Assembly (NCBI GenBank): GCA_023853785.1
Contig: JAJIRX010000867.1
Span: forward strand, 62,001 to 126,000
Source: Psilocybe azurescens
Taxonomy: Eukaryota; Basidiomycota; Agaricomycetes; Agaricales; Agrocybaceae
Reading direction: 5' to 3'
DNA: 64,000 nt
The notes under the pieces are model-generated. The model worked only from the letters and a program-made list of their open reading frames with translations, was not told the DNA's origin and made no database searches. Every line of letters begins with the position of its first letter. The stretch's first letter is position 1. Positions 1 through 11,956 of the stretch are shown one piece after another. The position numbers and the translations under genes were made by a program.

Positions 1-961
1 ATACCTCCCAGCTCAACTGCATCCTTCATGCATTTCGCCATTCCTGCAGCACTAGCGAACTCGCCCCCAGGAACGGTACTTCCCTGTCCGCGCATCATCT
101 TGGTCATACGTGTGTCGATAAAGCCAGGCTGGACAGTGATAACGTCCACGCCACAGGGAGCGGCGAGTACGCGGAGAGACGTGGAGAAAGTGTTGATGAA
201 CGCCTTAGTAGAGGCATAGGATATCATGTTGGCTGGACTGTAAAGACCTGCTACAGAACCGACGACGCACTAACGGGGAATGTCAGAAGTGAGATAATAG
301 GCTAAAAGAAGTGAATATGCGCACAATCTTGCCGTATCCGCGGGATTTCATGAGCTCGTACATGGTGAGGACGGAGGTGACAGTACCAGAAACGTTCACG
401 TTGATCATATCCGATGTTACGTCCTATTTTACGGTAATGTAAGCGCATATATTGAGTAGAACAGCGATAAAACAAATGCTTACCAATCCCCATGCACTTG
501 AGTCTTTAAGATGGTTCGAAATTCCACTGACCTCGTAGAGATGGGTAATGGGTCCATATTGCTTGTCAAGGGCACGAACGCTATCCCCCAGTTGCTTCTT
601 GGTTGCCGTTAGGTCGATCTCAGCGCATTGAATGATGGCAGCGGTGTCCCCAAGCTCAATTACAGCTTTCCTAATCGACTCTGAATGCATATATTAGGAA
701 ACGCTTGCGCATATATTTGGATAAATCCATACCGATTGACTTAGAAGCGGCAATAATGACGGTATCCGGATCGTTGGCGTATTGCTTCAAGACGTTGAAC
801 CCAATACCTCTGGAGGCTCCAACAATCAGTACGACTTTGTTCTTATCGGCCAAGGACGCTGGACCGGACGCCTGGAGGTACTTGCGCGGGGCCAACATAC
901 GCATGATAGAAATAGGAAGTATGATGGCAAATGTGAAAAAGAGTGAGGCGGAAGCGGTCAC
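1..961 (-). CDS. Short-chain dehydrogenase/reductase, membrane-anchored, 3' end cut by window
   Basis: NAD(P)-dependent oxidoreductase of the classical SDR family. I read exons complement(<1-269, 325-423, 484-680, 733-961). The Rossmann glycine motif GASRGIG is in the first exon, preceded by a hydrophobic segment of about 18 residues (LFFTFAIILPISI) that suggests membrane anchoring. The catalytic YxxxK appears as SYASTKAF in the last exon, with a serine upstream in VVGSVAG and a PGFIDT motif after it. Introns of 52, 60 and 55 bp keep phase. The 5' end is unresolved: the frame entering the GASRGIG exon has no ATG before a stop at about 1025. An attractive ATG lies at 1060 in another frame (starting METPEVNNN), so a short indel near 990-1000 or an unseen exon is needed. 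The substrate cannot be told from sequence; sterol, retinol or ketosphinganine reductases share this architecture. Confidence 0.8.
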
Positions 962-1061
962 AACGGTAGCGAGCGAGATAAGAATATTTTGAACAGTGTA
1001 TCCGAGAGTGGGGATTTGGCGGGGTTAAAGAGATTATTGTTAACCTCAGGAGTTTCCATGC

Positions 1062-2630
1062 TCGCCTTGGATGACATATTTGATGCGGATTGTGGGGAGA
1101 CTCGCTTAGGTTGGAGGCGGCGCTATGAAAGGCGGTGTTTTGGATGCTCTTGGTAACAATGATGGAGAGGGGAACAAAGGATGTGGAGGATCGTTTGAAA
1201 TTCCTGACCTGGCTTTTGAAGGACTTGTGGTATGATCGAATTGGCGAAGATGTGACATCATCGACATTGACCCCTAACACTGGCGACCTAAGTGAAAGCA
1301 AACTTCTCCTAAATCCAAGGATTGGATATACAGCAAAGTGGGAACGTGTAGAGATTCAAAAGGTGGTTGCTGCATATAACGATCTTTTCGTGAAAGGTGG
1401 TATGCGCATACAAGGACCGGCGTACACAGTCTTGCCTGAAATCGCTCCATAGGGTGGCGAGAGATCGTGGAAATTTTTCAGAGAGCAGTTGACCGATCTC
1501 TAGAAAGCTGATCATTTGTTTGATATGAAAGCTGCCATCCACTGGTTCAAGTTCGCATTCATGGGTAAAACAGCAAACATACATACTTCGATTAGAGAGG
1601 CAATGCGGAATGAAAAGCTAATTCATTTGAAATTCGATTCTACAGTTGAACCAAAATTCCACCAACATTCCCCATATCATTATAGGTATATACCGAGTAT
1701 ATGCGTATAGATTATTACAGCTATTTCACCTGCAAAATTATGGTGATTTATCAGCATTATATTCATTACGAGTGTGAACAGTGACCAGGGTATGCAAACT
1801 GTGGGCCATAGACAGAAGAAGATTTCAAAAAATAACAAAATGTGGATCAGCCAAGCCAGAAACATGAAAAAAGAGTTAATTAATTAATTGTGGGCCTGAC
1901 CGAATTTGGACCGAATGGCAATAGAGTCTGACGGGAGTGATTACCAACATGGACCATCTCCTTCCATTTTTGGACACCGTTTCACCCCGCCAAAGTGATG
2001 GAAGATCGCATGAGTGGCGGAACCTCATCCGTGTCTATTCTTAACTGGTTTACATTGTCCACCTTTCCGCACCTCTCGCAGCCGCTGAGTGAATAAGACC
2101 GTTAATCCACGCTGCACATATTCTCTCCAAGTGTGATTGCTGTTTTTACTGAGGAGCCGCCATCACTATTCGGGGATCTCGAAGGGGAAAGAGATACAAG
2201 ACTTGACCATCTAATGTTGATTTACGAACGTTGTATGGTTCATTCAACCGTTGTAAATACAGTCTGAAGAAAAATTGCGGACTCAGATTAAGACGCTAAT
2301 ATAGATATTCACTCTATGTTTCCTATAACTGAAATCCATGATAGCGAAAGAAACATTTCACCAAGATTCGGGAATAATATTCCTTTTTATTGGCGCTAAT
2401 CTATGTGGGATAGGTAGCTCCTTATAGCAATAATTGTGTATGGGCATTCGCGGAGACAGCAGGACGCCCGAGTTGTCCATTACGCGTCACGGCCCGCTCG
2501 TGTTAGTGGATTCGAAAGACTGAATAAATGAGTAGTCATTGGAGATACCAATCCGCGTAAGAATATTTGGACCGCTATGGAGTTAAAGAATAAATTACCA
2601 AATATTTGGATTATTCTTGCAGGAGGCACC
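1062..2630. other. Intergenic, nothing recognised
   Basis: About 1.6 kb between the divergent SDR gene and the small secreted-protein gene. Open frames here are short, mostly begin at non-ATG codons and show no conserved motif. AT-rich stretches occur near 1880. The region should contain both promoters. Confidence 0.5.
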
Positions 2631-2634
2631 CAGG

Positions 2635-2640
2635 TATAAA
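2635..2640 (+). promoter_or_regulatory. TATA box of the small secreted-protein gene
   Basis: A clean TATAAA lies 74 bp upstream of the ATG at 2714, followed by a pyrimidine- and CAA-rich leader, the normal arrangement for a highly expressed fungal secreted-protein gene. Confidence 0.6.
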
Positions 2641-2713
2641 AGCCCTCGAGAATCACCTTTACTTCCCATCTTCCAAGCAACACAAAGCCTGACAAGAAAC
2701 CACAACAACTATC

Positions 2714-3115
2714 ATGCAATTCATCACAGTCACCGCCCTCACCATCTGCGCTGTAGCCAGCCAGGCAATGGGTGCCCTCGTCGCATTCAACGTCGCACCC
2801 TTGGGTACATGTAAGCTCTCTCCAAGCCCATCACCTTTTTCCTTCCTTCCCTAACGCTATCACCTTTCATCCACAGCCTGCGGAGATGGAACCACGATCT
2901 CCTGCAACCTCAGCCCAGGTCAATCATGCAAAGGCAACTTCAACCCCACGCAAGCCTCCGTCGTCGTCACCCACGCTCTGGGTAACTGCCATGTTAGTTT
3001 GTACCCTCAGAACAACCAACAGGGCGGGATCGTCCAAAGGCTCGACACTGACACGACTGGGACATGCGTCTTCACCTCCGTCGCGGAGTACCAAAGCTAC
3101 GGGATCTTCTGTTGA
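2714..3115 (+). CDS. Small secreted six-cysteine protein (effector-like), unknown function
   Basis: Two exons, 2714-2810 and 2877-3115, give a 111-residue protein; the 66-bp intron runs GTAAGC...CACAG. The N-terminus MQFITVTALTICAVASQ is a signal peptide with cleavage expected near ASQAMG. The mature part holds six cysteines in CGDG, SCNL, SCKG, NCHV, TCVF and a C-terminal IFC that ends the protein. A short mature length with an even cysteine number and no recognisable enzyme motif is the pattern of fungal small secreted proteins, which are often disulfide-stabilised and apoplastic. I do not recognise a named family; cerato-platanin and hydrophobin cysteine spacing do not fit. The start is supported by the TATA box 74 bp upstream and by the signal peptide beginning directly at this ATG. 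Confidence 0.8.
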
Positions 3116-3953
3116 AGGATTGGAACTGTCGTGGATTGGAATTAGAAAGTCGGTAAATGTGAAGGATGGAGTGTATATCTTCTAGTACTATTTTTGAGCG
3201 ATTAGTTAGAAAGCGACATCCCACCTCCTAGAAGTAGTCCTTGTCAATATCAGGCTCACCGGCTACAATATTTTCTTTGAAAACACAATCATTAATGGTG
3301 TCCAATTGATATTCGGATATTCTGTTGGCTAAGTTCATCAGCTTCATGTTGACAGAATCGGGATGACTACCTTGACTGGAGAGCTTGGAAGATGAACCTG
3401 CTTTGTGGACAATTTTGGGACGCCATTCTAGACACCAATCGGTCTTGTGTAAATTTCAATGCCTGAATAGCTGTAAGCCTGGCGCCCCGGTCTTACCACA
3501 GCCCCTTTCCATATTATCTTATCTACTACATTTACGTACACCTGACCGTGATCCCCAACCCATTCCTTCGACACCGACTTCTCTCTTACCCATCAGACAT
3601 TATGAACCGTACACACCTGTAGCCCAGTCAGTCGTTCTATCGATATATCGTGGTCCTGTCATTCTCCGCGTGACTCCTCAGCGAGCCTGGTGACGCCAGG
3701 CTTTCAATAGCTAGATATAGAGCCACCGGCCATTCCACGTCGAACAAGTCTATGAGTTATCACAAATTCAGTTCGGAAGAAACCAGAAGAGACTCCATAT
3801 TATGAATTTATCGGATCATAGACACTTTCTGAACCATACAAGCATGACTGAACGAATGAAGTCGTTGCGTTTGAGTTTTCAAATAGAATACAATTCGATT
3901 GTAATTTTGGTATACTAAAACATAAGAGCTTTGTGGGTCCCAGAATTTTGACT
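3116..3953. other. Intergenic, nothing recognised
   Basis: Convergent 3' flanks of the secreted-protein and CE5 genes. The open frame at 3385-3693 has no homology I can see. Confidence 0.5.
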
Positions 3954-5037
3954 CTACAAGCACTGGCTGTACTGTTGATGAAAAACACCTTCAGAAATTT
4001 TCGCACAGGCAAGGGCGAATAGCTACTCACGTAAGAGTTTGCCACTTTGCACGTGAATGGGGAAGCGCAAACTGTGGGTCCAGTCCAGCCAATTCCTCCA
4101 CATTGGCCGTATTGAGCAGCAGTTCCACCGGTGGGGTTGCCAGTGGGGCCGGCGGGTGCAGTGGTGGCAGGGACAGTGGTGGTACCTGGGCTAGAGCCTC
4201 CTGTACCTGCAGCGGCAAGTTGAGCATTGATGAATGTCAAGGCCTGTTGTCCGTATTCTGTTCCATATCCTTGATGGTGTTTGCATCGCTTCCGTTGCAG
4301 CAGTACGGGTCGGCAGCGTCGCAGTATGACTTGATCTTACTTGCACTGGGGCACTGGAAGCCAGTAGGACGTGGGGCAAACTACGTAAAGATGAAATGGA
4401 TTAGCGACCCATAGTTTTTCGTGGCATTGTACGAGGACTTACGCCACTGGCATTGCATGTGCCGACATTGTATGACAGGCCTGGGATGTGACGAGGATCT
4501 CCCATGAAGATTGCAGCTGCGATCATCTTAATGGCGGACGCTTGAATGGGAATCGAAGTATCAGAAAGACCCTCGTTGGTATCACCACCACCACAGAACG
4601 CGTCGTCCATGATTTGTCCACCCTACAAGGCGGAGGTACATTGTCAACCAAGTCCTATGAAATGCGAATTTTTAACGTACCTGCGAGTAACCGACGAGAA
4701 CAAGTTGTGTCTGGGGGCATTGGGTATTGAAGCTGTTGACAGCAGCAGCCACGGCCTTGACACCTGCGACGGCAGAGTTGGCATAGCTGACGCCTCCGCA
4801 CGAGGATTGACCACCGCAAGCTGGGTAGTTGATGGCCTCAGAGGTAGATCCTGAGTGAGCATTGAGGACCAAGTTGACAACGACACCGGCAGTTCCGTAT
4901 CCGGCGGGTGCTGTGGTCTCGCGGGCACCGAAGACGTGAATGTTCGGGCATGCTCGCTTTTCGAGCTCAACCTCGGAGGCAAAAGCCTGGAGTGCGAGGA
5001 GAACGAAAGAAGCAGACAGGCCTAGGCGTTTGAACAT
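3954..5037 (-). CDS. CE5 acetylxylan esterase/cutinase-like with C-terminal CBM1, frame broken at the catalytic His
   Basis: Secreted serine esterase of carbohydrate esterase family 5, expected to deacetylate xylan outside the cell and to bind cellulose through its CBM1. Exons are complement(3954-3971, 4031-4380, 4443-4622, 4681-5037). A signal peptide ([19 protein letters not shown]) precedes the mature start at [14 protein letters not shown]. The nucleophile motif is GYSQ|GGQ, split exactly by intron 1. Family cysteines and the Asp region appear as [14 protein letters not shown] Thr/Pro/Gly-rich linker leads to CBM1 ([13 protein letters not shown]) ending YYSQCL. Exon 3 is 350 bp, one short of the phase-keeping 351: between 4276 and 4275 one base is missing, exactly where the family has NTHQGYG carrying the catalytic histidine. 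Upstream and downstream frames are both perfectly conserved. Either a recent inactivation or a base error. Confidence 0.85.
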
Positions 5038-5093
5038 TTTGTAAAGGATATGAAATACGAGTTCTACAAAGACAATAGCTGCTTCATCTCTCC

Positions 5094-5102
5094 CTTATAT
5101 AC
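5094..5102 (-). promoter_or_regulatory. TATA box of the CE5 esterase gene
   Basis: On the minus strand GTATATAAG lies about 57-65 bp before the ATG at 5037. Confidence 0.55.
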
Positions 5103-8000
5103 CCCCAAAGAAACATTATTCGAGTAGGCGATTTGTCGGCCCCAGCCTCGAAATTACGTGTAACGTATCTAGGTCATGACTTCGTCAACGAGACCATAGT
5201 TAGTCGCGCGAGTATCTCATGACGACGCGGTAGTTACTCGGAGTGTAATAGGAGAAGGATACGTGCAGCCAGCTCAATGGAAGGAGCCGGGATGCAAAAA
5301 AAATAAATGTTGGGCGGCAAAATAGAAACGTTCTCGGCCACGTGCAGGTCCACCTGATTGAAATCTATTTATACTAAAGCCATCAGTGCATCGTCAATGA
5401 TGCCACGAGCCAGACACGAGCACGGAAGCCTCAGAAGGATGGCGACTCAAAATGAAGCACCTACAATCGTTAAATATCCCATTTATTTCATCTGCATTTT
5501 ATGAGGAACAAAACCGATGAAAGACGTTCTGATTTGGGTGACCATTTGGTTGAACTTACCAACCAAAGCTTCAACCGATCAGCGGAAATGCGGTCTTTGT
5601 AGCCGTCAATTAGCCTGGTGTAGATCGATCGTCTTTCTCTTTTAAGTTCGTTGGTGGGGAGTAGGCGTCAGATATTAATTGATTCCAAAAACCTAATAGT
5701 GTACAAAACCTGTGGTAATTGTTGTGTAAAGCACCGTTAACTTGCAGTACTTCTTGATCAATTGGTCAAATCCCGTCGAATACAATTTGTATTCCTTAAT
5801 AAATGAATACCTCCTGTCTGTTCCCAGACACTTATATCATTTTTTGATGGAAAACTGTTGGGCTATGAAAAACAGATCACTGAAGTCTGGCAAGGGGTTG
5901 TCTACCCTAACGGCATTTTCATCCCTTGGCGGCCCGGGACTCCAGCGCTAAGCCGACGTTTAACCAGGATTCGGTTCTCAATACTCTACTCAGTACTTAA
6001 TTGACGATACTTAAGGCCACCCACATGTAACCGAGTCAAACACCGGCTTTTGTCTCTACCTTCTAAAGAGGATACCTCAGTTGAAATAGACCATATTCAA
6101 ATTGGACTCCTTGAACGTTTCGATCACGAGGAACGAATCGCGGAACTTGTAGTACGCGACAGAGTAGCTCCTTCATTTATCTCGTCAACATGAGCTTGCG
6201 CACCGTCACAAATCTCCGTACTTTATAAATATAATTGTCGTAGTACCTTGGACAGGGGACCTCAGTGCCACTTCAGCGACCTGTATTTAGCCAATGCTCT
6301 ACATTTCACTGACCCAAGCTCGGAGAATTGACTGACATATGTTATTCTTATGACTATATGTTCCACTCAATCAAATTTCTCAATTTATATCCCTAGAATA
6401 AATTTAAAAGTTGGTTAACAGACGACCCTTGACTTTTTTTCCGATCCAAGAACCCTTCGGTTTGCGGCTGCGGGACATCTTAATCCCAGATGAATAGACT
6501 AACAGACACGCGTCCAAGGCGTAGATTATCCGTGGTGTAGACAATATTCAGTTTTATCGGAAGACCGTTGGAGCGGAATTCCTTGAGGCGTCCCTGCGGA
6601 GGTTATCATATCAGGATCCTTTGATGAACATTACAATGTAATTTTCCATCTAATACCCGAGAGAATTAATTCTACGCCACTATGTTACATCCACGGGTCG
6701 TCCATTTTTGCAGTTGGGACTCCTCTAATCTATTTTAGTGTTGCATCTAAATTCAGAACTTCCACCTCACACTTCACAAGTATTACTGATTGACCATCAG
6801 AGCTGACGGATGGTAGGCCAGGGGCAATCACTCCGAGTCTTCCGAAGTCCCGAAGAAGCTTCGCTATTCCCTGTCAAGGTCACCCGAACAATGTTCACTA
6901 TTATTTGTCCTTCTTCCAGAAATTTGAAACTTACTACATATTGAGAGATATATACGTTTCGATACTTCAACTGAAGCTGCCTTGGGTATCTAGTGAGTTA
7001 GTCCAGCGCGTTTGAATAAGGTCAATGTATCCAAGGGCAAGACTTAAAGATCTACGCTAACTACTTATTATTCGGTTACGCATGCCAATCTAGCATAGTC
7101 GATTGCATTGAAGGGTTGGTAGCTGAAGGTTACAAGACAACAATACCGGGATTAACCGTAGTCCAGCTAAACATAATTGTGCTGGTTAGGCTCAGTAGTT
7201 CAGGAGGGTTTATCCATGTGCAGAATCAAGGTGGGTGTAAGCCTGGCGGCTCACCACTTCATATACAGTCCGAGCAACTAGATGCGAGAGTGTATTTATA
7301 GCGCCATTTTGGTGTAACGGTTACGGCTTGTCGGACTGGCATGACTAGCTTACAGTGGGCTGTAATATGACAGTGGTATTGTCCATGCGATTATGGATTT
7401 ACTCGTGCATGTATATAGCGGATACAAGCACCCATTCTCACAAACTTCAAGCTAGAAGTTGACTCACTGCAAAATCCCAGAATTTGCCACTATGCGGCTT
7501 GGCTTCTTCCATCGACTTCATTCCTTGCCATTGCGCTCCGGCCAATGCGGCGGAAGAATGAGCGACTAATATGGTGGCTCACAAACTTTAAAATATGTCT
7601 TCAGGTAAAACTACTGCGGTCTGGGACTAGAATCATCCTGCCTGTCACTTAGTTGCCAGAGTAAGACTTGGTGGGAACCGTCTGTTTGTCTTTCTAAATT
7701 CTGGCGTGTCGTCGCTCGCAATCTTAGCGCTTAATCGACTCTATATAAAATTTGTGTATTTCATCGCGTCGTTTAAGGTCTACTATTACTGTAGTCTTAT
7801 GACCATTTCAACTTGTATTAGATTTTCGTCCACTACTTATTCGCCCCTGTTTTGACTTGATCCCATCACAACAACCCTCTAAAAATACCAGATGTCATTG
7901 AATGGTTGTGTTTGACAAAACCCTCCGATTTCCACTGTTCCGATGCCAAGTTTGCCTGCAGGGGTACAAGGTTCGACCATCACCGTCTTGAGCCGTCATC
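5103..8000. other. Long intergenic region, no gene recognised
   Basis: About 2.9 kb of moderately AT-rich sequence with only short open frames in all six frames and no protein motif I recognise. The only structured item is a 36-bp sequence at 7236-7271 that also flanks the fold-back element at 21-22 kb. Confidence 0.5.
7236..7271 (+). repeat. 36-bp sequence equal to the empty target site of the 21.2-kb element
   Basis: This stretch matches the left flank (21145-21165) joined to the right flank (22199-22216) of the fold-back element, with one copy of the CCA target duplication and a single G/A difference. Similarity stops at both ends, so this is a short shared repeat rather than a long duplication. 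Confidence 0.65.
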
Positions 8001-8207
8001 CTGTTCAACATGTCGCGCCCACCCACGAAGCTGGATCTGGCTGGAGGACAAGAGCTCATAGTGTATGTTTGTGGACTGCTTTTGGAGAACGTACTGACAA
8101 TCGGCATATCGTATCAGGCCGCCGAATGGTCCTTTACCTAAGTCGGTTCAAAGCGAATCACGATCGGTTCCCTTAGTATTTCACTGATCAATAGGGAAAC
8201 CATCTAG

Positions 8208-10349
8208 GTTCTATCCCCACCGAGGGGCATAAAGGTCATCCCAATTTATGATGACGCGCATACATATCCCTGGTCACACCATGAACATCGTTCACACCGG
8301 TCTGATCGAGAGCGCTCACGCTCTCATTCTCATAGGCGCGCCCGCTCAAATAACCACGCAGTATACACAGATTCAGAGTATGAAGGCTCAGGATCATACG
8401 TACCATCCTCCAGGAGCTCATCTCACGGGCGTGGACGCTCTCCGCTTCCGCCTAAACGGTATCATGATAGAGACTACGAGGAATCGTACCGTGTGCACTC
8501 TCGAAGTCGATACCCGGAGTCGGACGCTTATGGATCGTCGCATCATCATCATCAAGATGACCGTGACTCAAACTATTTGCATGCTTCGCACTATGGGGAT
8601 CGCGCAGAGTCAGTGGCACACTCAGGAGGTCGGGGAGTACCGTCCCAGGGCGACATCAGCACTCGAGGTCGAATTCGGACGTTCCGGATATTCGAAACTT
8701 TCTCGAAGATGTTCAGCGATACCTCAAGATCCTTCCTCCTGCCCCTAATTTCTGCTATTCTAAGTGTAATGGAAGAAAGAAGGCAGTGTGCGTGAGTGAG
8801 ATTCTATATAGCCAGCTTCTGTTATCACTTATCACCCATACTATCTAGATTGGCATTAACTATGTCGGACAGAAGGATGAACTAAGAGGTTGTGCTAACG
8901 ACGCCAGGAATATGAGGAGATTTATCATTGGTGAGCTAGATTCGTATCTGCTGCTCAATATCATCGTCATGAATGCCCGTTCAAGACTATTACGGCTTCC
9001 AATCACAAAACATTCTTTTACTTGTCGATGATGGACATGGAAGCTCCTCTTCCTTACGCCCCACACGGAAAGAAATGTTCAACGCGATGCAATGGCTCGT
9101 CAAAGGGGCACAGATGCACGATTCACTATTCTTCCATTGTGAGTTTCGGTCGCCGCCGCCGCCGCCTTCAATTCTTCTTTCTTTAACATCAATTCCATGC
9201 TATAGATTCCGGGCATGGAGGACAATCTCCGGATGCATCAGGGAAGGAAGCAGATGGTATGGATGAAGGTATGTACACATTACATTCTCTCTACAAGCCG
9301 ACGTCAAATCAGTATTCATTTACAGTGATATTTCCTGTTGATTATGATTCTACTCAGGATATCATTGACGATGTCGGTGACCTACTCCCTCTTGTCGATC
9401 ATTATCTGATCATCACGGAATAGGAATTACACGAAGAACTGGTCGCTCCGCTACCCCCTGGGTGTCGCTTAACGGTATGCCCGTTTGTGAAGAGTCGATT
9501 AACATCTTTATGAGTCTTGTCCGCAGGCTATATTCGATGTCAGCTTTCAAATCAAGCTTTTCGAAGCAACACTGACGATGAAAATTCTGTAGTCGTGCCA
9601 TTCAGGAACGGTGCTAGGTATCACTTTTAGATTGTGTAGTCGACAGTGTCTAATCTGCGTCACCCTCCCAGATCTTCCATATCTTGTGAGCCTTGATATC
9701 CATGTGGGATCTCCATCCGGACTTATCTCTTACTTCCATCCCAGCACTCCGCGCATGGCCGTTTAAGAGGTATGAACCACATCAGTAAACGTTCCCAACA
9801 GCGGGGTGTCGCTCCGAGCGCAGATGTTGTATGTATAGTGCTCTTTTTTCCTAATTTTATTCATGCATACTCAATGAATATTTTTTTTCTGGAGCAGATC
9901 TCATTTGCGGCATGTAAGGATGATGAAACGAGTGCGGATACGTTCTCAGGAGGCGTTGCGACAGGGGCGATGAGCCATGTGCGTTTATTTTCCAACTCAT
10001 AAATCATCTGTCGCCAAATCTCATGATCTATGGCATTAGGCTTTCGTTCAGAGCTTGGGTACGTCATCTTACTGGACTCGATCTTTAAACCGGAATTTAT
10101 TTTTCATGACAGAGAGAAACCCGAATCAGACATACGAAGAGCTTCTGCAGCACCTGCGGTTCGTATATCCTTTCTTGTAGGAAATTCTGCTATACTTATC
10201 GTACCAATTTTCAAAGTGATATTCTTATCCCGAAATATCATCAGAAGGCGCAGCTTTCGGGGACACACCCTGTTGTAAGGACGGTATACTTCTTTTGTTC
10301 ATCTCCATTGAATTTTTCGAAGGATCTTAAACGACAGTTTACTCTTTGA
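8208..10349 (+). CDS. Type I metacaspase
   Basis: Cysteine protease of clan CD cleaving after Arg/Lys, linked in fungi to stress and cell-death control. The core is built from exons 8208-8791, 8849-8930, 8986-9138, 9206-9268, 9326-9372, 9424-9474, 9527-9538, 9593-9617, 9672-9685, 9745-9828, 9898-9978, 10040-10058, 10113-10158, 10217-10271 and 10323-10349, all phase-consistent. Landmarks in order: IGINYVGQKDELRGC, NILLLVDD, AMQWLVKGAQ, catalytic His in HYSGHGGQ, PVDYDSTQ, PLPPGCRLT, AIFD|SCHSGT with the catalytic Cys at 9596-9598, DLPYL, FAACKDDETSADT, and the C-terminus QFTL. The N-terminal half is a low-complexity His/Ser/Arg/Tyr-rich prodomain; its frame must change around 8620-8680 to join the core frame (YLKILPPAPNFCY), so a small indel or unresolved intron lies there. 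The first exon is uncertain: an acceptor at 8206-8207 implies an upstream start, perhaps the ATG at 8010. Confidence 0.9.
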
Positions 10350-11911
10350 GATGTGTTTTGGGATGGCATAATGGACTCCAGGCAGAACAACGCCAACGGA
10401 TAATAATGTCTTGCTTTTTCTCTTCTGTTGTATATAGTTGTTCGGAAATCGGGTTTCTCCGTCCACTGAATCTTCTTAGTGTACATTGACCAATCACGCT
10501 TAATATTTGCAACTGCTTGTCGAGCCTTCCACAAAGAAACATCTCTAAGCAAAGCAGATTTTTACCTGCCTCAACTTGGCCAAGTGTCATCGTTATGTTC
10601 ATATTCTCTACTCTCCAAGATCTCGCAAATATGAAGGAGCGCTCTACTACTCTTTCTTTACTCTAGCTTCCAATTTGATCTCCCTATCACATGTACTGCT
10701 CACGCTGAATCCGCTTAAGTACGTCGTAAGCTGCCGGCAAAAGCGGCAATCTCTGTTCGTTTGGCGGACGCTGGTAGACGGTCTTGCGTAGGTTCCTCGG
10801 GTTCCCAATGTTCTTCGCGCCCGTGGGGATATACCTGGTCATACGCCAATGGTAACGAACGGCCATTTTATCCGACAGCTCTTCATGTGGCACCGAATTC
10901 GAGAGTTTTCTTCATGGCGACGTGCATTCAGGCTGCTTGGGTGACTGTCCCACTTCTTTGCATTTGCCCTGATACTATCCCAAGTCAATAGCTGTAACCA
11001 TGGAATAGGGAAAGTACTAGTAGTAATGAGTGCTCACAACCACGTGTCTCTTGGGCTGGTTCACTCCGATGAAGCTCCTGACGCGGACAGAGCTTGTCAT
11101 TTCTCATTTCAACGCCTTTCTTGCTAACCTGATGGCCGGAAGAATCGAAATGAAACTCAACGTGTGCTATGGAAGCCAACATATTTACTCATGGACACTT
11201 GATATCTCCAGGTGGACGGATTTGTATGGGCTATTCACTTCATCGTCACGACCCCCGGCAGATTCACAGCAGCACAAGGAGGCTAGGCGTCTCCGTAGGT
11301 GACTGCTTCGACGGCATGTCGTGCCGGATATCTGCTATTATTAATCCACAATCTGAATCACCAGGCTCACGTCTACTCGCGTCTGACCCTTTTCATTGCG
11401 CCAACACGTGTGTCATTCTGGCATCCATCCTGTTGCATACAATATTCTCTGTTGCAGCGTTTATCTTTAGATTGCTGAAGCCACGCAGTCTGGGTTCTTT
11501 TTTAAATGCTGTCCACAATGCTCGACATTGATCCCAAATCGATCCCTGACTTCATCTCTGTAAATGTCCAGGGCTGAAGAGTTGAACATCAAGCTTCCAG
11601 CTTCTTTTGATTCTACAGATGTTTTGGCCATACTTCGTATGAAAATTAGAGTGCAGCCAGCAAAAGGGGTCTCATGATATGGTCTGTCCATCTCAGTCCG
11701 CGTGATTAACCTTGCCGCCTTTGTTGCGATTAACTATGGTACATACCCTTCCTGGTGATCCAGATAGTCATAGTGTTATTCAATTTCGGTATGATTGAAT
11801 GACTTATCCCAATTACATAGCAAGCCATTTCAGATAATGTGGGGCTAGATCTTATCCAAGCTGCGGGAATTCAAGGTCAGAAGTAGATTTTCGAGTCCCT
11901 TCGAACAGGTA
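10350..11911. other. Intergenic, no gene recognised
   Basis: Short open frames on both strands (for example minus 10687-10893 and plus 11169-11531), none with a start, splice pattern and motif set that I can support. A fragment resembling a P450 haem loop (PGGRICMGY, near 11205) lacks any surrounding P450 sequence. Confidence 0.45.
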
Positions 11912-11917
11912 TAAAGG
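11912..11917 (+). promoter_or_regulatory. TATA box of the GH30 gene
   Basis: TATAAA located 40 bp before the ATG at 11957. Confidence 0.55.
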
Positions 11918-11956
11918 ACCTCTTCTTGACGCCAGCTTCAAGCCGCTTCTTCTGCA

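Noticed and set aside
1135..1452. 105-codon plus-strand frame
   Set aside because: Starts at GTG in the SDR promoter region, no motif.
8248..8748. 166-codon plus-strand frame with its own ATG
   Set aside because: Alternative frame of the metacaspase prodomain; the His/Ser/Arg-rich frame next to it, leading into the core, is the plausible one.
10687..10893. 68-codon minus-strand frame with basic composition
   Set aside because: Begins at GTG, no splice partners or family blocks found; too short to support.
11169..11531. PGGRICMG resembling a P450 haem loop or, with THGH, an LPMO-like start
   Set aside because: No other P450 or LPMO block within several hundred bases on either strand.
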